Shown here piece after piece: positions 33,492 to 42,677 of a stretch of DNA of 64,000 nt (position 1 is the stretch's first letter; each line of letters begins with the position of its first letter). Both the position numbers and the translations under genes were made by a program. Source of the DNA: Rugamonas rubra (GTDB lineage: Bacteria; Pseudomonadota; Gammaproteobacteria; Burkholderiales; Burkholderiaceae_D); NCBI RefSeq assembly GCF_900114705.1, contig NZ_FOTW01000022.1, forward strand, positions 56,274 through 120,273, written 5' to 3'. The notes below the pieces were generated by a model. The model ran no database searches. It saw only the letters and a list, made by a program, of their open reading frames with translations, and had not been told where the DNA came from.

Positions 33492-33605
33492 TAAACCGGC
33501 GCGGCGGGCGGCCACGGCCGCCCGCCATTTCCCTCCAAGTGACAAGGCGCGCGCGGCAGTTGCCGCTATGCCGTCGGCGGGACGTTTTTTGACCAAAGGA
33601 TCGCT

Positions 33606-34985
33606 TTGAACAAGATATTTTTGCTGGCCGGCGCCTTGCTGGCCGGCCATCCGGCGTTCGCCGCAGAACCGCCACCTGCGCCGGCCGTGGAGGCGGCGCC
33701 GCCCGCGCCGCAGCGCACGCGCTTCGACCATGGCGAGTTGCTCGCCACCGCCATCGGCGCCGCCCACGACCTGGGCGCCTTGTTGGGGCCGGAAGACACG
33801 CTGGCCAAGGCGCTGGCGAACTACCGGCAGTTCGAGCACAGCCCCGCTACCCGGCGCAATCTGCAGTCGGTGTTCGGCGACCAGCGGCCCTTCGAGTTCA
33901 GCGGCGTGGCCGCCGGCAAGGGCGCCACCCGCTACCGCCTCGGTTTCCCCGGACGCGGCTATCTATCGCCGAGCGGCAGCAATTACAGCTGGTCGGCCTT
34001 CAAGCTGGACCTGTTGCGCAACAAGGCCGAGACCAGGCAGCGCGGCAGCGCCGAGTGGAAGCTGGTGTCGGTGTTGAACGAGGGAAGTTCCCTGCTCGGC
34101 GCCAACATGTTCTACGACAGCAAGCAAACCCGCGCGCCCGGCGGGCTCTGGTACGGCAGCGAACGCTATCGCATCGGCACGCTGATGTTCGGCGGCCTGG
34201 ACGCGCCGGCCACGCCGGCCGCAACGGCCGCAACGGCCGATTCCGCCCGCAGCGCCGAGGGCGGCCCGGCCGGCGCCGCCAGCGACGTGGACAAGGGCCG
34301 TAGCGGCACCATCCAGGGCCTGGAACTGCGTTCGGACATGCGCCAGCGCGGCGCGGTCACAGAGCTGCGCTACCAGCTGGCGGCACAGTCCATCGTGGTC
34401 AAACCGGGGCCGCTGCCGGTGCAGGATGTGAGTCTGAAGCTGCGCATTCTCAACGTCAACACGGCGGCGCTGAGCGATTTCCGTCGTGGCCTGCATGCGG
34501 TGGTGTTCGGCCGGGTGTCCGCCGACGAGCGGGGCGGCCTCATGCAGCCCCTGTGGGAGCGCCTGCTCAAGACCACGCTGACCCAGGGCGTGGTGATGAT
34601 CGTCGACGAGCTGAGCGCGCGCTACAACGGCAACGAGGCGGCGCTGAAGGCGCGCCTGAGCTTCGACCAGCTGCGCGAGGACGACGTGGCGACGCCCGGC
34701 GTGCTGTTGCAGAAAATGGTCGCCGACATCGACCTGCGCGTGCCCGTCGAGCTGGCGAAGGATCTGGCCTACGTCATGGCGCGCCCGCATTTCGGCGCCG
34801 ACATGGACGAGACCAAGCTGCGCGCCAGCAGCGACGCGGTGGCCGCCAAGCTCATCGGCAAGCTGGTCGGCGGCGGGTTCGCCCGCGTCGAGCGCAACGA
34901 GCTGCGCATGACGATCCAGTTCAAGGGCGGCAAGCTGAGCGCCGACGGCAAGCCCCTGTCGCTGGCCGTTTTCGCCGGTGGTTGA
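33606..34985 (+). CDS. Periplasmic DUF945 (YdgA-like) protein, tandem paralogue
   Basis: 459 residues. It aligns along its length with the previous protein: ALANYRQFEHSPATRRNLQSVFG versus AERYRRFEFTPDTRKKLMAVFG (parallel segments), GLWYGSERYRIG versus EIWYGKQHMRVG, and a shared ending IGKLVGGGFARVERNELR. The C-terminal TonB domain is absent and a Pro/Ala-rich segment follows the signal peptide. TTG start at 33606 with AAAGGA about 7 bases upstream. The pair arose by tandem duplication. The role is unknown; both are predicted soluble in the periplasm. Confidence 0.78.
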   Translation: MNKIFLLAGALLAGHPAFAAEPPPAPAVEAAPPAPQRTRFDHGELLATAIGAAHDLGALLGPEDTLAKALANYRQFEHSPATRRNLQSVFGDQRPFEFSGVAAGKGATRYRLGFPGRGYLSPSGSNYSWSAFKLDLLRNKAETRQRGSAEWKLVSVLNEGSSLLGANMFYDSKQTRAPGGLWYGSERYRIGTLMFGGLDAPATPAATAATADSARSAEGGPAGAASDVDKGRSGTIQGLELRSDMRQRGAVTELRYQLAAQSIVVKPGPLPVQDVSLKLRILNVNTAALSDFRRGLHAVVFGRVSADERGGLMQPLWERLLKTTLTQGVVMIVDELSARYNGNEAALKARLSFDQLREDDVATPGVLLQKMVADIDLRVPVELAKDLAYVMARPHFGADMDETKLRASSDAVAAKLIGKLVGGGFARVERNELRMTIQFKGGKLSADGKPLSLAVFAGG

Positions 34986-35087
34986 TTGGCGGCGGCGCAA
35001 CACCGTTGCCCCCGCGCACGATTAAAACCCGCCGTTCGGCGTGCCAAAGGCTAGAATGCGCTTGCAGTTTCTGTCCCTGAAACCAAC

Positions 35088-36128
35088 TTGAGCATTTGTT
35101 TGAATTCCTTTTCATTGTTACGCGGCATGGCGCTCGCCGCCGTCCTTTCCGGCCAGGTTCTGGCCGCCCCGTCCCAGTCGCCGTCCCCGTCGCCGTCCCC
35201 GTCGCCGGCTGCGGCCGACAACTCGCTGCTGACCTTCAACGGCCTGAGCGCCGCCCAACTCTCCGCCCCGGTGGTGCCCAAGGCCAAGGGCGCGCACGTG
35301 CTGCGCGCCCAGGTGCTGCTCGACCGCGCCCACTACGCCTCCGGCGAGATCGACGCCGCCTTCGGCAGCAACCTGCGCCAGGCCATCATCGGCTTCCAGA
35401 AGCTCAAGCAGCTGCCGCTGAGCGGCGTGGTCGACGCCGCCACCTGGGCGCTGCTGGCGGCCGACCAGGCGCCGATCCTGGCCAGCTACGTGCTGAGCGC
35501 GCAGGACGTCGCCGGGCCGTATGTGCCGGTGCCGGCCGGCATGGCGGCCAAGAGCAAGCTGAGCGCGCTGGGCTACGGCAGCCTGCTCGAGGCGCTGGGC
35601 GAGCGCTTCCATTGCAGCCCGGCCCTGCTGCGGCGGCTGAACCCCGGCAAGACGCTGAGCCGGGGCGGCGAGGAGATCCTGGTGCCCAACGTGGCCGCCG
35701 CCGCGCCCTTGCCGAAGGCGGCCAAGATCCTGGTCGACAGCGTCGAGGGCACGCTGACCCTGCTCGACGCCGGTGGCACGCCGTTCGCCCAGTTCCCCGC
35801 CAGCACCGGCAGCGCCCACGATCCCTTGCCCTCCGGCCAGTGGCAGGTGAGGGCGGTGGCCATGCGCCCGGTCTACCAGTACAACCCCAAGCTGTTCTGG
35901 GACGCCAAGCCGGGCGAGCTGGCGGCCAAGATCGAGGCCGGGCCGAACAACCCGGTCGGCGTGGTGTGGATAGAGCTGAGCAAGCGCCACTACGGCATCC
36001 ACGGCACGCCGGAGCCGGCCAACATCGGCAAGACCCAGTCGCACGGCTGCATCCGCCTGACCAACTGGGACGCGCTGGCGGTGGCCAAGTCGATCAGTGC
36101 CGGGGTGGTGGTGTTGCTGCAGGAGTGA
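35088..36128 (+). CDS. L,D-transpeptidase with peptidoglycan-binding and LysM-like domains
   Basis: 346 residues. A signal peptide (LLRGMALAAVLSGQVLA) is followed by a Ser-Pro repeat, a peptidoglycan-binding domain (about 60-120; YASGEIDAAFGSNLRQAIIG), a LysM-like segment (about 160-205; LGERFHCSPALLRRLNPG) and the YkuD catalytic domain, with IHGTPEPANIG and SHGCIRLTN carrying catalytic His and Cys. It would form 3-3 crosslinks in peptidoglycan or attach proteins to it in the periplasm. The start is uncertain: TTG at 35088 fits the signal peptide better, while ATG at 35127 would shorten its basic N-region. Confidence 0.88.
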   Translation: MSICLNSFSLLRGMALAAVLSGQVLAAPSQSPSPSPSPSPAAADNSLLTFNGLSAAQLSAPVVPKAKGAHVLRAQVLLDRAHYASGEIDAAFGSNLRQAIIGFQKLKQLPLSGVVDAATWALLAADQAPILASYVLSAQDVAGPYVPVPAGMAAKSKLSALGYGSLLEALGERFHCSPALLRRLNPGKTLSRGGEEILVPNVAAAAPLPKAAKILVDSVEGTLTLLDAGGTPFAQFPASTGSAHDPLPSGQWQVRAVAMRPVYQYNPKLFWDAKPGELAAKIEAGPNNPVGVVWIELSKRHYGIHGTPEPANIGKTQSHGCIRLTNWDALAVAKSISAGVVVLLQE

Positions 36129-36143
36129 GGGCGGGGCGCCTGC

Positions 36144-36926
36144 CTAGTTGGACAGGCTGATCAGATAGTTGCGCAGGTTGATGCCCTTGTTGGTCAGCCC
36201 CAGCTTGTTGCGCAGGCTGTTGCGGTGGTTCTCCACCGTTTTCGAGGCCACGCTCAGGCTCTGCGCGATCTCCTTGGTCGACTTGCCGACCTTGATGAAC
36301 TTGGCCACTTGGATCTCGGACGGCGTCAGCAGGGCGTAGATGTTGGCGTCGAGCGCGTCGTCGTCGCTGACGGCGGAGGCGACGATGCCCTCGATCAGAT
36401 CCAAACACATCAGCAAAATAGGGTCCTGGATCGACGCCTTGACCTGGCGGATCTGCGGCAGGTGCTGGCTGCTGATGCGCTCGAGCACCTCCTCGATCTC
36501 GCCGCCGTTCTGCCACTCGCGGAACTCGGTGAGCGTCTCGGTCAGGCTGTAGAACTTGGCGAAGTCCGGGTTCGGATAGCGCTCGTCCGTTTCCTCCTCC
36601 TGCGTGCCGACCTCGATGTGCCATAGGTCCTGCTGCACGCGGAACAGGTGCAGCTTCAACTCCCGGTTGAAAAACTTCCAGCCGTCGGCGCCGCTGACCG
36701 AGGTTTTGACCAGCGCCTTGATGGCGGCCAGGTTGTCGTGGCCGATCAAAAATCCGAAGTGCTCCAACTCGGTCGCGTTCTCGTGCGAGGGGTAGTTGTG
36801 GGTGAGGATGGCGCCGGAACTCAAAAAGCTGATGACGAAGATGTGGCGGTGCGCCAATACGTACTGAAACGACTTGATCTTCAGTTCGAGCTGATGGATG
36901 AGTTGGGCGTTGCGATCTTCGTTCAT
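36144..36926 (-). CDS. LuxR-type transcriptional regulator
   Basis: 260 residues. The C-terminal 65 residues are a LuxR/FixJ helix-turn-helix (LTPSEIQVAKFIKVGKSTKE, SVASKTVENHRNSLRNKLG). The N-terminal 190 residues are of unrecognised type, with no receiver aspartate or autoinducer-binding signature. The N-domain begins with a helix (LIHQLELKIKSFQYVL) and has the look of a small-ligand or redox sensor (FVISFLSSGAIL). ATG at 36926 was preferred to one at 36956, though neither has a good ribosome-binding site. It is divergent from the amino-sugar locus and shares its 257-base upstream region, so control of that locus is possible. Confidence 0.85.
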   Translation of the reverse strand: MNEDRNAQLIHQLELKIKSFQYVLAHRHIFVISFLSSGAILTHNYPSHENATELEHFGFLIGHDNLAAIKALVKTSVSGADGWKFFNRELKLHLFRVQQDLWHIEVGTQEEETDERYPNPDFAKFYSLTETLTEFREWQNGGEIEEVLERISSQHLPQIRQVKASIQDPILLMCLDLIEGIVASAVSDDDALDANIYALLTPSEIQVAKFIKVGKSTKEIAQSLSVASKTVENHRNSLRNKLGLTNKGINLRNYLISLSN

Positions 36927-37045
36927 GGTGTGCGTAGGGCCTGCGACAACGGCCATTTTAGCCCAGCCGGCGGCCGGCCGGGCGATTCAATCGCGGCGCC
37001 TGCGGCGGGCGCGGCGGCGGCAAGCCACGATTAGCCTGCTTGAGA

Positions 37046-37078
37046 TACCACCTATAGACCAATAAAGTGGTAAATAGG
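37046..37078. promoter_or_regulatory. Inverted repeat just upstream of the amino-sugar locus promoter
   Basis: TACCAC (37046-37051) is complementary to GTGGTA (37067-37072), and CCTAT (37051-37055) to ATAGG (37074-37078). The site ends 10 bases before the -35 box, a usual location for an activator. Further CACCTA copies occur at 37050, near 37107 and near 37129. The protein that binds is unknown; the divergent LuxR protein or a distant GntR/LacI regulator are candidates. Confidence 0.55.
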
Positions 37079-37088
37079 CATTAAATTG

Positions 37089-37116
37089 TTGACACTACCC
37101 ATAAAACACCTATACT
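37089..37116 (+). promoter_or_regulatory. Sigma-70 promoter of the amino-sugar uptake locus
   Basis: A perfect TTGACA (37089-37094) and TATACT (37111-37116) are separated by 16 bases in an AT-rich stretch. Transcription would begin near 37123, giving a leader of about 60 bases before the binding-protein gene. Confidence 0.8.
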
Positions 37117-37183
37117 ACACCCATCAACACCTAGTTATACTGGGCGGCACCACCGAAACTCCTCCCCCTTTAAGGACCGAGAG

Positions 37184-38272
37184 ATGCAAATTGGTATCTA
37201 CGCTGGTTTCATGCGCAAGGCACGACGACTGTGTTTGCTGGCGCTGCTGGGCGCCAACGGCGCGACGGCGGCCGCCTTGCCGGCAGGTCCGGCGGGGGAG
37301 GCGGCCACGGCGCCCGGCCAGGTGCGCCTTGGCGCCGAGGACGCGGCGGCCCTGCGCGGGCGCGGCTACACGGCGGCCTTGCTGATGCACACCAGCTCGG
37401 AGTTTTCCCGGGCGCTGTGCGCTGGCGCCGGCGCCGTGTTCAAGGAGCTGGGCATCAAGGTGGTGGCGCAGACGGACGCCGAAATGGACCCGAAGAAGCA
37501 GCGCAGCGATCTGGAGACCGTGCTGGCGCTCAAGCCGGACATCATCGTCTCGCTGGTCATCGACCCGGTGTCGGGCGCGGTGGCCTTCCGCCAGGCGCTG
37601 CGCCAGGGCGCCAAGCTGGTCTTCATCAGCAACGCGCCGCAGGGTTTCCGCCACGGCCGCGACTACGCCGGCATCGTCACCGACGATCTGCCCGGCATGG
37701 GGGCGGCGGCGGCCAAGCTGCTGGCCGACAGCATCGGCGGCAGCGGCGAGGTGGCCGTGATCCACCACGCCGCCAACTATTTCGTCACCAACCAGCGCGA
37801 CGCCGCCGTGCGCCGCGAGTTGGCCCGCTATCCGGCCATCCGCGTGGTGGCCGCGCCGGGCATCGCCAATCCCAACGACGGCGAGGTGGTGGCCGCTGCC
37901 ATTCTGACCCAGCACCCCAGGGTGAAGGCGATCTACGCGCCGTGGGACCTGATCGCCGAGGGCGTGACGGCGGCGCTGCGCGCGGCGGGACGGCGCGACG
38001 TCAAGGTGGTGACGATGGACCTGGGCGCGGCCAACGCGCTGGACATGGTCAAGCGCGGCAACATGGCCGGCATCGTCAGCGACATGCCCTACGACATGGG
38101 CCGCAGCCTGGCGACGATGGGCGCGCTGGCCATGCTGGGGCGGCCGACGCCGGCCTTCGTCACCTACGCCGCGACGCCGGTGACGCCGGCCAACCTGGCC
38201 GAGCAGTGGCCGCTGGCGCTGCGCCGGCCGGCGCCGGCGGCGCTGCGCAAGGCGCTCGAGGCGCGCCAGTGA
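37184..38272 (+). CDS. Periplasmic sugar-binding protein (ABC transporter, RbsB-like)
   Basis: 362 residues of the periplasmic-binding-protein type I class. An N-terminal export signal (LCLLALLGANGATAAALPA) precedes two Rossmann-like lobes (YTAALLMHTSSEFSRALCAG, KPDIIVSLVIDPVSGAVAF, VKVVTMDLGAANALDMVKRG). It would deliver a sugar to the adjacent ATPase and permease. ATG at 37184 has AAGGA upstream; ATG at 37211 would give a shorter signal peptide and is also possible. The stop overlaps the ATPase start (GTGA). It is the first gene of a locus whose enzymes act on N-acetylhexosamines, so an amino sugar or small chitooligosaccharide is the inferred ligand. Confidence 0.87.
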   Translation: MQIGIYAGFMRKARRLCLLALLGANGATAAALPAGPAGEAATAPGQVRLGAEDAAALRGRGYTAALLMHTSSEFSRALCAGAGAVFKELGIKVVAQTDAEMDPKKQRSDLETVLALKPDIIVSLVIDPVSGAVAFRQALRQGAKLVFISNAPQGFRHGRDYAGIVTDDLPGMGAAAAKLLADSIGGSGEVAVIHHAANYFVTNQRDAAVRRELARYPAIRVVAAPGIANPNDGEVVAAAILTQHPRVKAIYAPWDLIAEGVTAALRAAGRRDVKVVTMDLGAANALDMVKRGNMAGIVSDMPYDMGRSLATMGALAMLGRPTPAFVTYAATPVTPANLAEQWPLALRRPAPAALRKALEARQ

Positions 38273-39843
38273 CGGCGGCCGTGGACCTCGCCCTGAGCGG
38301 CGCGGGCGCGGCGCCGGCGCTGCGCGCGCGCGGCCTGCGCAAGGGCTTCGACGGTAACCTGGTGCTCGACGGCGTGGACTTCGCGTTGGCCGCCGGCGAG
38401 GTGCATGCCGTGGTGGGGAGCAACGGCGCCGGCAAGTCGACGCTGGTCAAGCTGCTCAATGGTTGCCACCAGCGCGACGGCGGCACGCTGGAGTTGTTCG
38501 GCGCGGCGGTCAACTTCTCCTCGCCGCGCGCGGCGGGCCGCGCCGGCATCGCCATGGTGTACCAGGAGCTGAGCCTGATCGCCTCGATGAGCGTGGCGGA
38601 AAACCTGTTCATGGCGCGCTGGCCGTGCAGTGCCGCCGGCTGGCTGGACGAGGCGGCGCTGGCTGGCGCGGCGCGCCGCCTGCTGGCCGAGCTGGGCATC
38701 GCCCTCGACCCCTGGCGCTGCGTCGCCGAACTGAGCGCCGCCGAGCAGCAGTTGCTGGAGATCGCCAAGGCGGTGGCGCGCCAGGCCCGCGTCCTCATCC
38801 TCGACGAGCCGACCGCCGCGCTGTCGGCGCGCGAGAGCGCGCTGTTGTTCGCGCTGCTGCGCCGCCTGAAGGGGCAGGGCGTGGCGGTGGTCTACATCAG
38901 CCACAGCCTGGGCGACGTGTTCGCTGTCTGCGACCGCGTCAGCGTGCTGCGCGACGGCCGCATGGCGAGCTGCGCGGCGGTGGCCGCCACCAGCATCGCC
39001 ACGGTGCTGGCCGAGATGGCCGGCCGCCCGCCGGGCGCCGCCGGGCAGCAGCGGCCGCAGCGAGCGCCGCGGCCGGCGGCGGCGCCGGTTGCTGCTGCGG
39101 CGGCGGATTCGGCGGCCGGCGCCGCGCCGCGCACGCCCTTGCTGGAATTGCGCAACGTGGCCACGGCGGCGCTGGCCGACGTCTCCTTCGCCGTCTATCC
39201 GGGCCAGGTGGTCGGCCTGGCCGGCCTGCTCGGCAGCGGCCGCTCGCAGATCCTCGCCGCAATCTTCGGGCTGGCGCGGGTCGAGTCGGGCCAGGTGCTG
39301 CTGGCCGGCGCGCCGGTGACGATAGGCACGCCGCGCCAGGCGATCGGCCTGGGCATCGTGCTGCTGCCGGAGCAGCGCCGGCGCCAAGGCCTGGCGCTCG
39401 AGCTCGACGTCGCCGACAACGTGCTGATGGCGCGCCACGGCCAGGCGCGGCCGTGGCGCTGGCTGGTGCCGGAGCAGGAGCGGCGCAGCGTGGCGGCGCT
39501 GGCGCGCCGCCTGGGCTTGCGCGCCGACGGCGCCGGGCGGGCGGTGCGCTACCTGTCGGGCGGCAACCAGCAGAAGGTGGTGCTGGCCAAGTGCCTGAGC
39601 ACGCCGGCGCGCGTCATGCTGCTCGACGAGCCGATGGCCGGCATCGACCTGCAGGGCAAGTTGGCGATCCTGCGCATCGTCGACCAGTTCGCCGCCGAGG
39701 GCAACGCGGTGCTGCTGGTGTCGAGCGACTACGACGATATCGCCGGCGTCTGCGACCACACCCTGCTGGTGCGGCGCGGCCGCATCGCCGGCCAGTTGGC
39801 GGCCGGGCAGGGCGCGGCCGGCATTCTGGCGGCGTTGCAGTGA
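38269..39843 (+). CDS. Sugar ABC transporter ATPase with two nucleotide-binding domains (RbsA/MglA-like)
   Basis: 524 residues. The first half has Walker A GSNGAGKST, signature LSAAEQQLLEIAKAV and Walker B VLILDEPTAALS. The second half has the degenerate Walker A (GLLGSGRSQ) typical of this class, with LSGGNQQKVVLAKCL and VMLLDEPMAGID. An Ala/Pro-rich linker joins them. It powers import with the flanking binding protein and permease. GTG start at 38269 overlaps the previous TGA; the long frame upstream is rejected because it is antisense-like low-complexity sequence. Confidence 0.9.
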   Translation: MTAAVDLALSGAGAAPALRARGLRKGFDGNLVLDGVDFALAAGEVHAVVGSNGAGKSTLVKLLNGCHQRDGGTLELFGAAVNFSSPRAAGRAGIAMVYQELSLIASMSVAENLFMARWPCSAAGWLDEAALAGAARRLLAELGIALDPWRCVAELSAAEQQLLEIAKAVARQARVLILDEPTAALSARESALLFALLRRLKGQGVAVVYISHSLGDVFAVCDRVSVLRDGRMASCAAVAATSIATVLAEMAGRPPGAAGQQRPQRAPRPAAAPVAAAAADSAAGAAPRTPLLELRNVATAALADVSFAVYPGQVVGLAGLLGSGRSQILAAIFGLARVESGQVLLAGAPVTIGTPRQAIGLGIVLLPEQRRRQGLALELDVADNVLMARHGQARPWRWLVPEQERRSVAALARRLGLRADGAGRAVRYLSGGNQQKVVLAKCLSTPARVMLLDEPMAGIDLQGKLAILRIVDQFAAEGNAVLLVSSDYDDIAGVCDHTLLVRRGRIAGQLAAGQGAAGILAALQ

Positions 39844-39883
39844 GCCGGCGGCGCAACACATAACAATTCTAAGGGGAGCAAAG

Positions 39884-40861
39884 ATGGAGCAAGTCGTCAA
39901 CCGCAGTGAGGCCGTCGTCGCGCCGCAGCGCCAGCATTTCGCCTGGCGCAATTACCTGATCTATCTGGTCTTCGCCGGCCTGTTGTTGCTGTTCGCCGTG
40001 CTGCTGCGCGACAAGGGCTTCCTCGACCCCGCCAACCTGATGAACATCGCCCGCCAGACGGCGGTGATCGCCATCATGGCCGTCGGCATGACCTTCGTCC
40101 TGTCGGCCGCCGAGATCGACCTGTCGTTCGGCGCCGTGGTGGCGCTGGCGGCGGTCACGGCGGCGCTGCTGTTGCCGCACGGCGTGCTCGCCGCCGTGCT
40201 CGGTGCGCTGCTGGCCGGCGCCGCCTGCGGCCTGCTCAACGGCCTGCTGGTGGCGCGCGTCGGCATCCCGTCCTTCCTGGTCACGCTGGGCATGGGCGGC
40301 ATCGTCGCCGGCGTGACGCGCTGGATCAGCGGGCTGCAGTCGATCCCGCTCGACCACGAGGGCTTCGCCTTCGTCTTCGGCTCGGGCGACATCGGCCCGC
40401 TGCCGGTGCTGTTGTTGTGGATGCTGCTGGTCGGCGGCCTCGGCCACGTGCTGCTGCGCAAGACTGCCTTCGGCAAGCAGGTGCTGGCCAGCGGCGGCAA
40501 CAAGATCGCCGCCATGTATTCGGGCATCGACGTGCCGCGCGTCAAGTTGCAGGTGCTGCTGCTCAACGCCGTGTTGGCGGCGCTGGCCGGCATCCTCTAT
40601 GCCGGGCGCATGCAGAGCGCCCGCTACACGCTGGGCGAGAACGACCTGATGATGGTGATCGCCGCGGTCATCATCGGCGGCACCAGCCTGTTCGGCGGCA
40701 AGGGCAGCGTGGTCGGCTCCATCGTCGGCGCCCTCATCATGGGCATGGTCAACAACGCCCTGGTGCTGATGGGCCTGAACGTCGACCAGCAGATGATACT
40801 GCGCGGCCTGATCATCATCGGCGCCATGACGCTGACCATGGGACGCCTGCGCAAGCGCTAG
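39884..40861 (+). CDS. Sugar ABC transporter permease (RbsC-like)
   Basis: 325 residues with about eight to ten membrane segments. Family sequences include MTFVLSAAEIDLSFGAVVALAA, split as MTFVLSAAEIDLSFG, plus SGGNKIAAMYSGIDVPRVK (the coupling loop to the ATPase) and IIGGTSLFGGKGSVVGSIVG. AAGGGGAG precedes the ATG. Forty bases separate it from the ATPase gene. A single permease gene suggests it works as a homodimer. Confidence 0.92.
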   Translation: MEQVVNRSEAVVAPQRQHFAWRNYLIYLVFAGLLLLFAVLLRDKGFLDPANLMNIARQTAVIAIMAVGMTFVLSAAEIDLSFGAVVALAAVTAALLLPHGVLAAVLGALLAGAACGLLNGLLVARVGIPSFLVTLGMGGIVAGVTRWISGLQSIPLDHEGFAFVFGSGDIGPLPVLLLWMLLVGGLGHVLLRKTAFGKQVLASGGNKIAAMYSGIDVPRVKLQVLLLNAVLAALAGILYAGRMQSARYTLGENDLMMVIAAVIIGGTSLFGGKGSVVGSIVGALIMGMVNNALVLMGLNVDQQMILRGLIIIGAMTLTMGRLRKR

Positions 40862-40959
40862 CCGCCACCCGCCACCTGTTCCACCCCCGTTCCACCGCCC
40901 CGCGCCCGCCCCCGGCGAGCGCGCCGGCTTCCTGTCGCCTAAAAATTGGAGTGTCGCAC

Positions 40960-42624
40960 ATGTTTGAATCGTTTCTCGACCAGGCCGCGCGCAGCGTCGG
41001 CTGCTGGTCGCTGGAGGAAAAAGTCGGCCAGCTGTTCATCCTGGCCTTTCCCGGCAAGGACGCCGAGGCGGCCCGCACGCTGATCGAGCGCTACAACCTG
41101 GGCGGCTGCTACCTGAGCCAGGACAACGCCGCCACCTTCGCCGAGGCGCGCGCGCTGACCGCCTCCCTGGCCGCCATCGCCGCGCAGCGCCGCTCGGCGC
41201 CGCCGCTGCTGCTCGGCGTCGACCAGGAGGGCGCCTGGAGCGTGCTGACGCCGGAGTCGACCACCGGCCCCGGCAACCTGGCGCTGGGCAGCGCCGACAA
41301 CACCACGCTGACGGCGGCGATGTACCAGGTGTTCGGCGTGGAGATGCGCAGCGCCGGCTTCAACTGCGTGCTCGGCCCCTGCGCCGACGTCAACCTGAAC
41401 TGCGACTCGCCGATCATCGACACGCGCTCCTTCGGCGAGGTGCCCAAGCGGGTCTCCATGCACGTCGCGGCGGCGGTGGCCGGCGCCCACGCCGGCGGCA
41501 TCGTGGCCTGCGCCAAGCACTTCCCCGGCCACGGCGACACGGCGGCCGACAGCCACCGCGAGATCCCGCAGGTCGACAAGCCGCTGGCGGCGCTGTTGCG
41601 CGAGGACCTGGCGCCGTTCCAGGCGGCGGTGGCGGCCGGCGTCGAGCTGGTCATGACCTCGCACATTCGCTATCCGCAGATCGATCCGCTGCACCCGGCC
41701 ACGCTGTCGGCGCCGATCCTGCAGGGCGTGCTGCGCGGCCGCCTGGGCTTTCGCGGCATCGTCATCTCCGACAGCATGAACATGGGGGCGATCCGGCACA
41801 ACTACGCGCCGGTCGACGCCGCCATCCTGGCGCTGCAGTCGGGCATCGACATGATTATGCTGTCCGAGGAGCACTACGACCACGACAGTGGCTACCTCGA
41901 CAAGCAATTGGCGATGATCGCCGCCGTCGTCGCGGCGGTGGCCGACGGCCGCATCGGCCGCGCCGAACTGGACCGCATCGTCATCCGCGTGGTGGCCTTC
42001 AAGCTGGCCCGCCTGGCCGGCATGGCCCTGCACCAGCCCTACGACGAGGCGGCGCACCGCCGCACCGAGCGGCTGGCGGCGGCGGCCGCCGTCAAGGTGC
42101 TGGCCGACCCGGCCGGCAACCTGCCGCTGGCGCCGGCGCGCCAGCTGGTGGTGGTGCAGACCAGCCCGCCGGCGGCCTACGCCAAGCTGACCAACGGCCG
42201 CGGCATCGGACCGAACCAGGCGGTGCCGGCCTTCGAGTATTTCGCCGCCCAGCTCGGCGCCGGCCTGGGCAGCGCCTGGCCGCAGGTGTACGACCACGCC
42301 GCCGCGCGCGCCTGGCTGCGCGGCGTGCGACTGCTGCCGGACCAGCTGGTGTTGGCGGTGGTGGAGAACTATCCGCTGCCGGGCGAGGACTTTCCGCAAG
42401 GCGAGGCGGCCGAGCTGCTGGCCGACCTGGCGCAGGTCTTCGGCCGCCAGTTGGTGGTGGTCAGCCTGCGCAACGGCTACGCGGCGGCGCCGCCGCTGGC
42501 CGGCCACCTGTGCGCCTTCGGCAGCCGCGAATGCAGCGCCAGGGCGGCGGCGCGCGCCTGTCTGGAGGGGCGCGGCGAGGTCGAACACATCGGGGAGGGA
42601 GGTGGCAGGGTCGCGCTGGGGTAG
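40960..42624 (+). CDS. Glycoside hydrolase family 3, beta-N-acetylglucosaminidase type
   Basis: 554 residues. KHFPGHGDTAADSH is the loop of NagZ-type GH3 enzymes that provides the Asp-His acid/base pair, and IVISDSMNMGAI carries the nucleophile Asp271. The barrel is about 340 residues, and a C-terminal domain of about 200 more makes it longer than classic NagZ. No signal peptide is seen, so it probably hydrolyses imported chitooligosaccharide or muropeptide fragments in the cytoplasm, releasing GlcNAc. TGGAG lies before the ATG. It is co-directional with the ABC genes and the TonB receptor. Confidence 0.88.
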   Translation: MFESFLDQAARSVGCWSLEEKVGQLFILAFPGKDAEAARTLIERYNLGGCYLSQDNAATFAEARALTASLAAIAAQRRSAPPLLLGVDQEGAWSVLTPESTTGPGNLALGSADNTTLTAAMYQVFGVEMRSAGFNCVLGPCADVNLNCDSPIIDTRSFGEVPKRVSMHVAAAVAGAHAGGIVACAKHFPGHGDTAADSHREIPQVDKPLAALLREDLAPFQAAVAAGVELVMTSHIRYPQIDPLHPATLSAPILQGVLRGRLGFRGIVISDSMNMGAIRHNYAPVDAAILALQSGIDMIMLSEEHYDHDSGYLDKQLAMIAAVVAAVADGRIGRAELDRIVIRVVAFKLARLAGMALHQPYDEAAHRRTERLAAAAAVKVLADPAGNLPLAPARQLVVVQTSPPAAYAKLTNGRGIGPNQAVPAFEYFAAQLGAGLGSAWPQVYDHAAARAWLRGVRLLPDQLVLAVVENYPLPGEDFPQGEAAELLADLAQVFGRQLVVVSLRNGYAAAPPLAGHLCAFGSRECSARAAARACLEGRGEVEHIGEGGGRVALG

Positions 42625-42677
42625 TGGCAAGGGTGAGTAGTCAACAATTAAAAATTCGATAAGTGGAGATAGGACAA

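Noticed and set aside
35170..35206. Short CGCCGTCCC repeats as a minisatellite of interest
   Set aside because: They simply encode the Ser-Pro linker of the L,D-transpeptidase; kept only as part of that entry.
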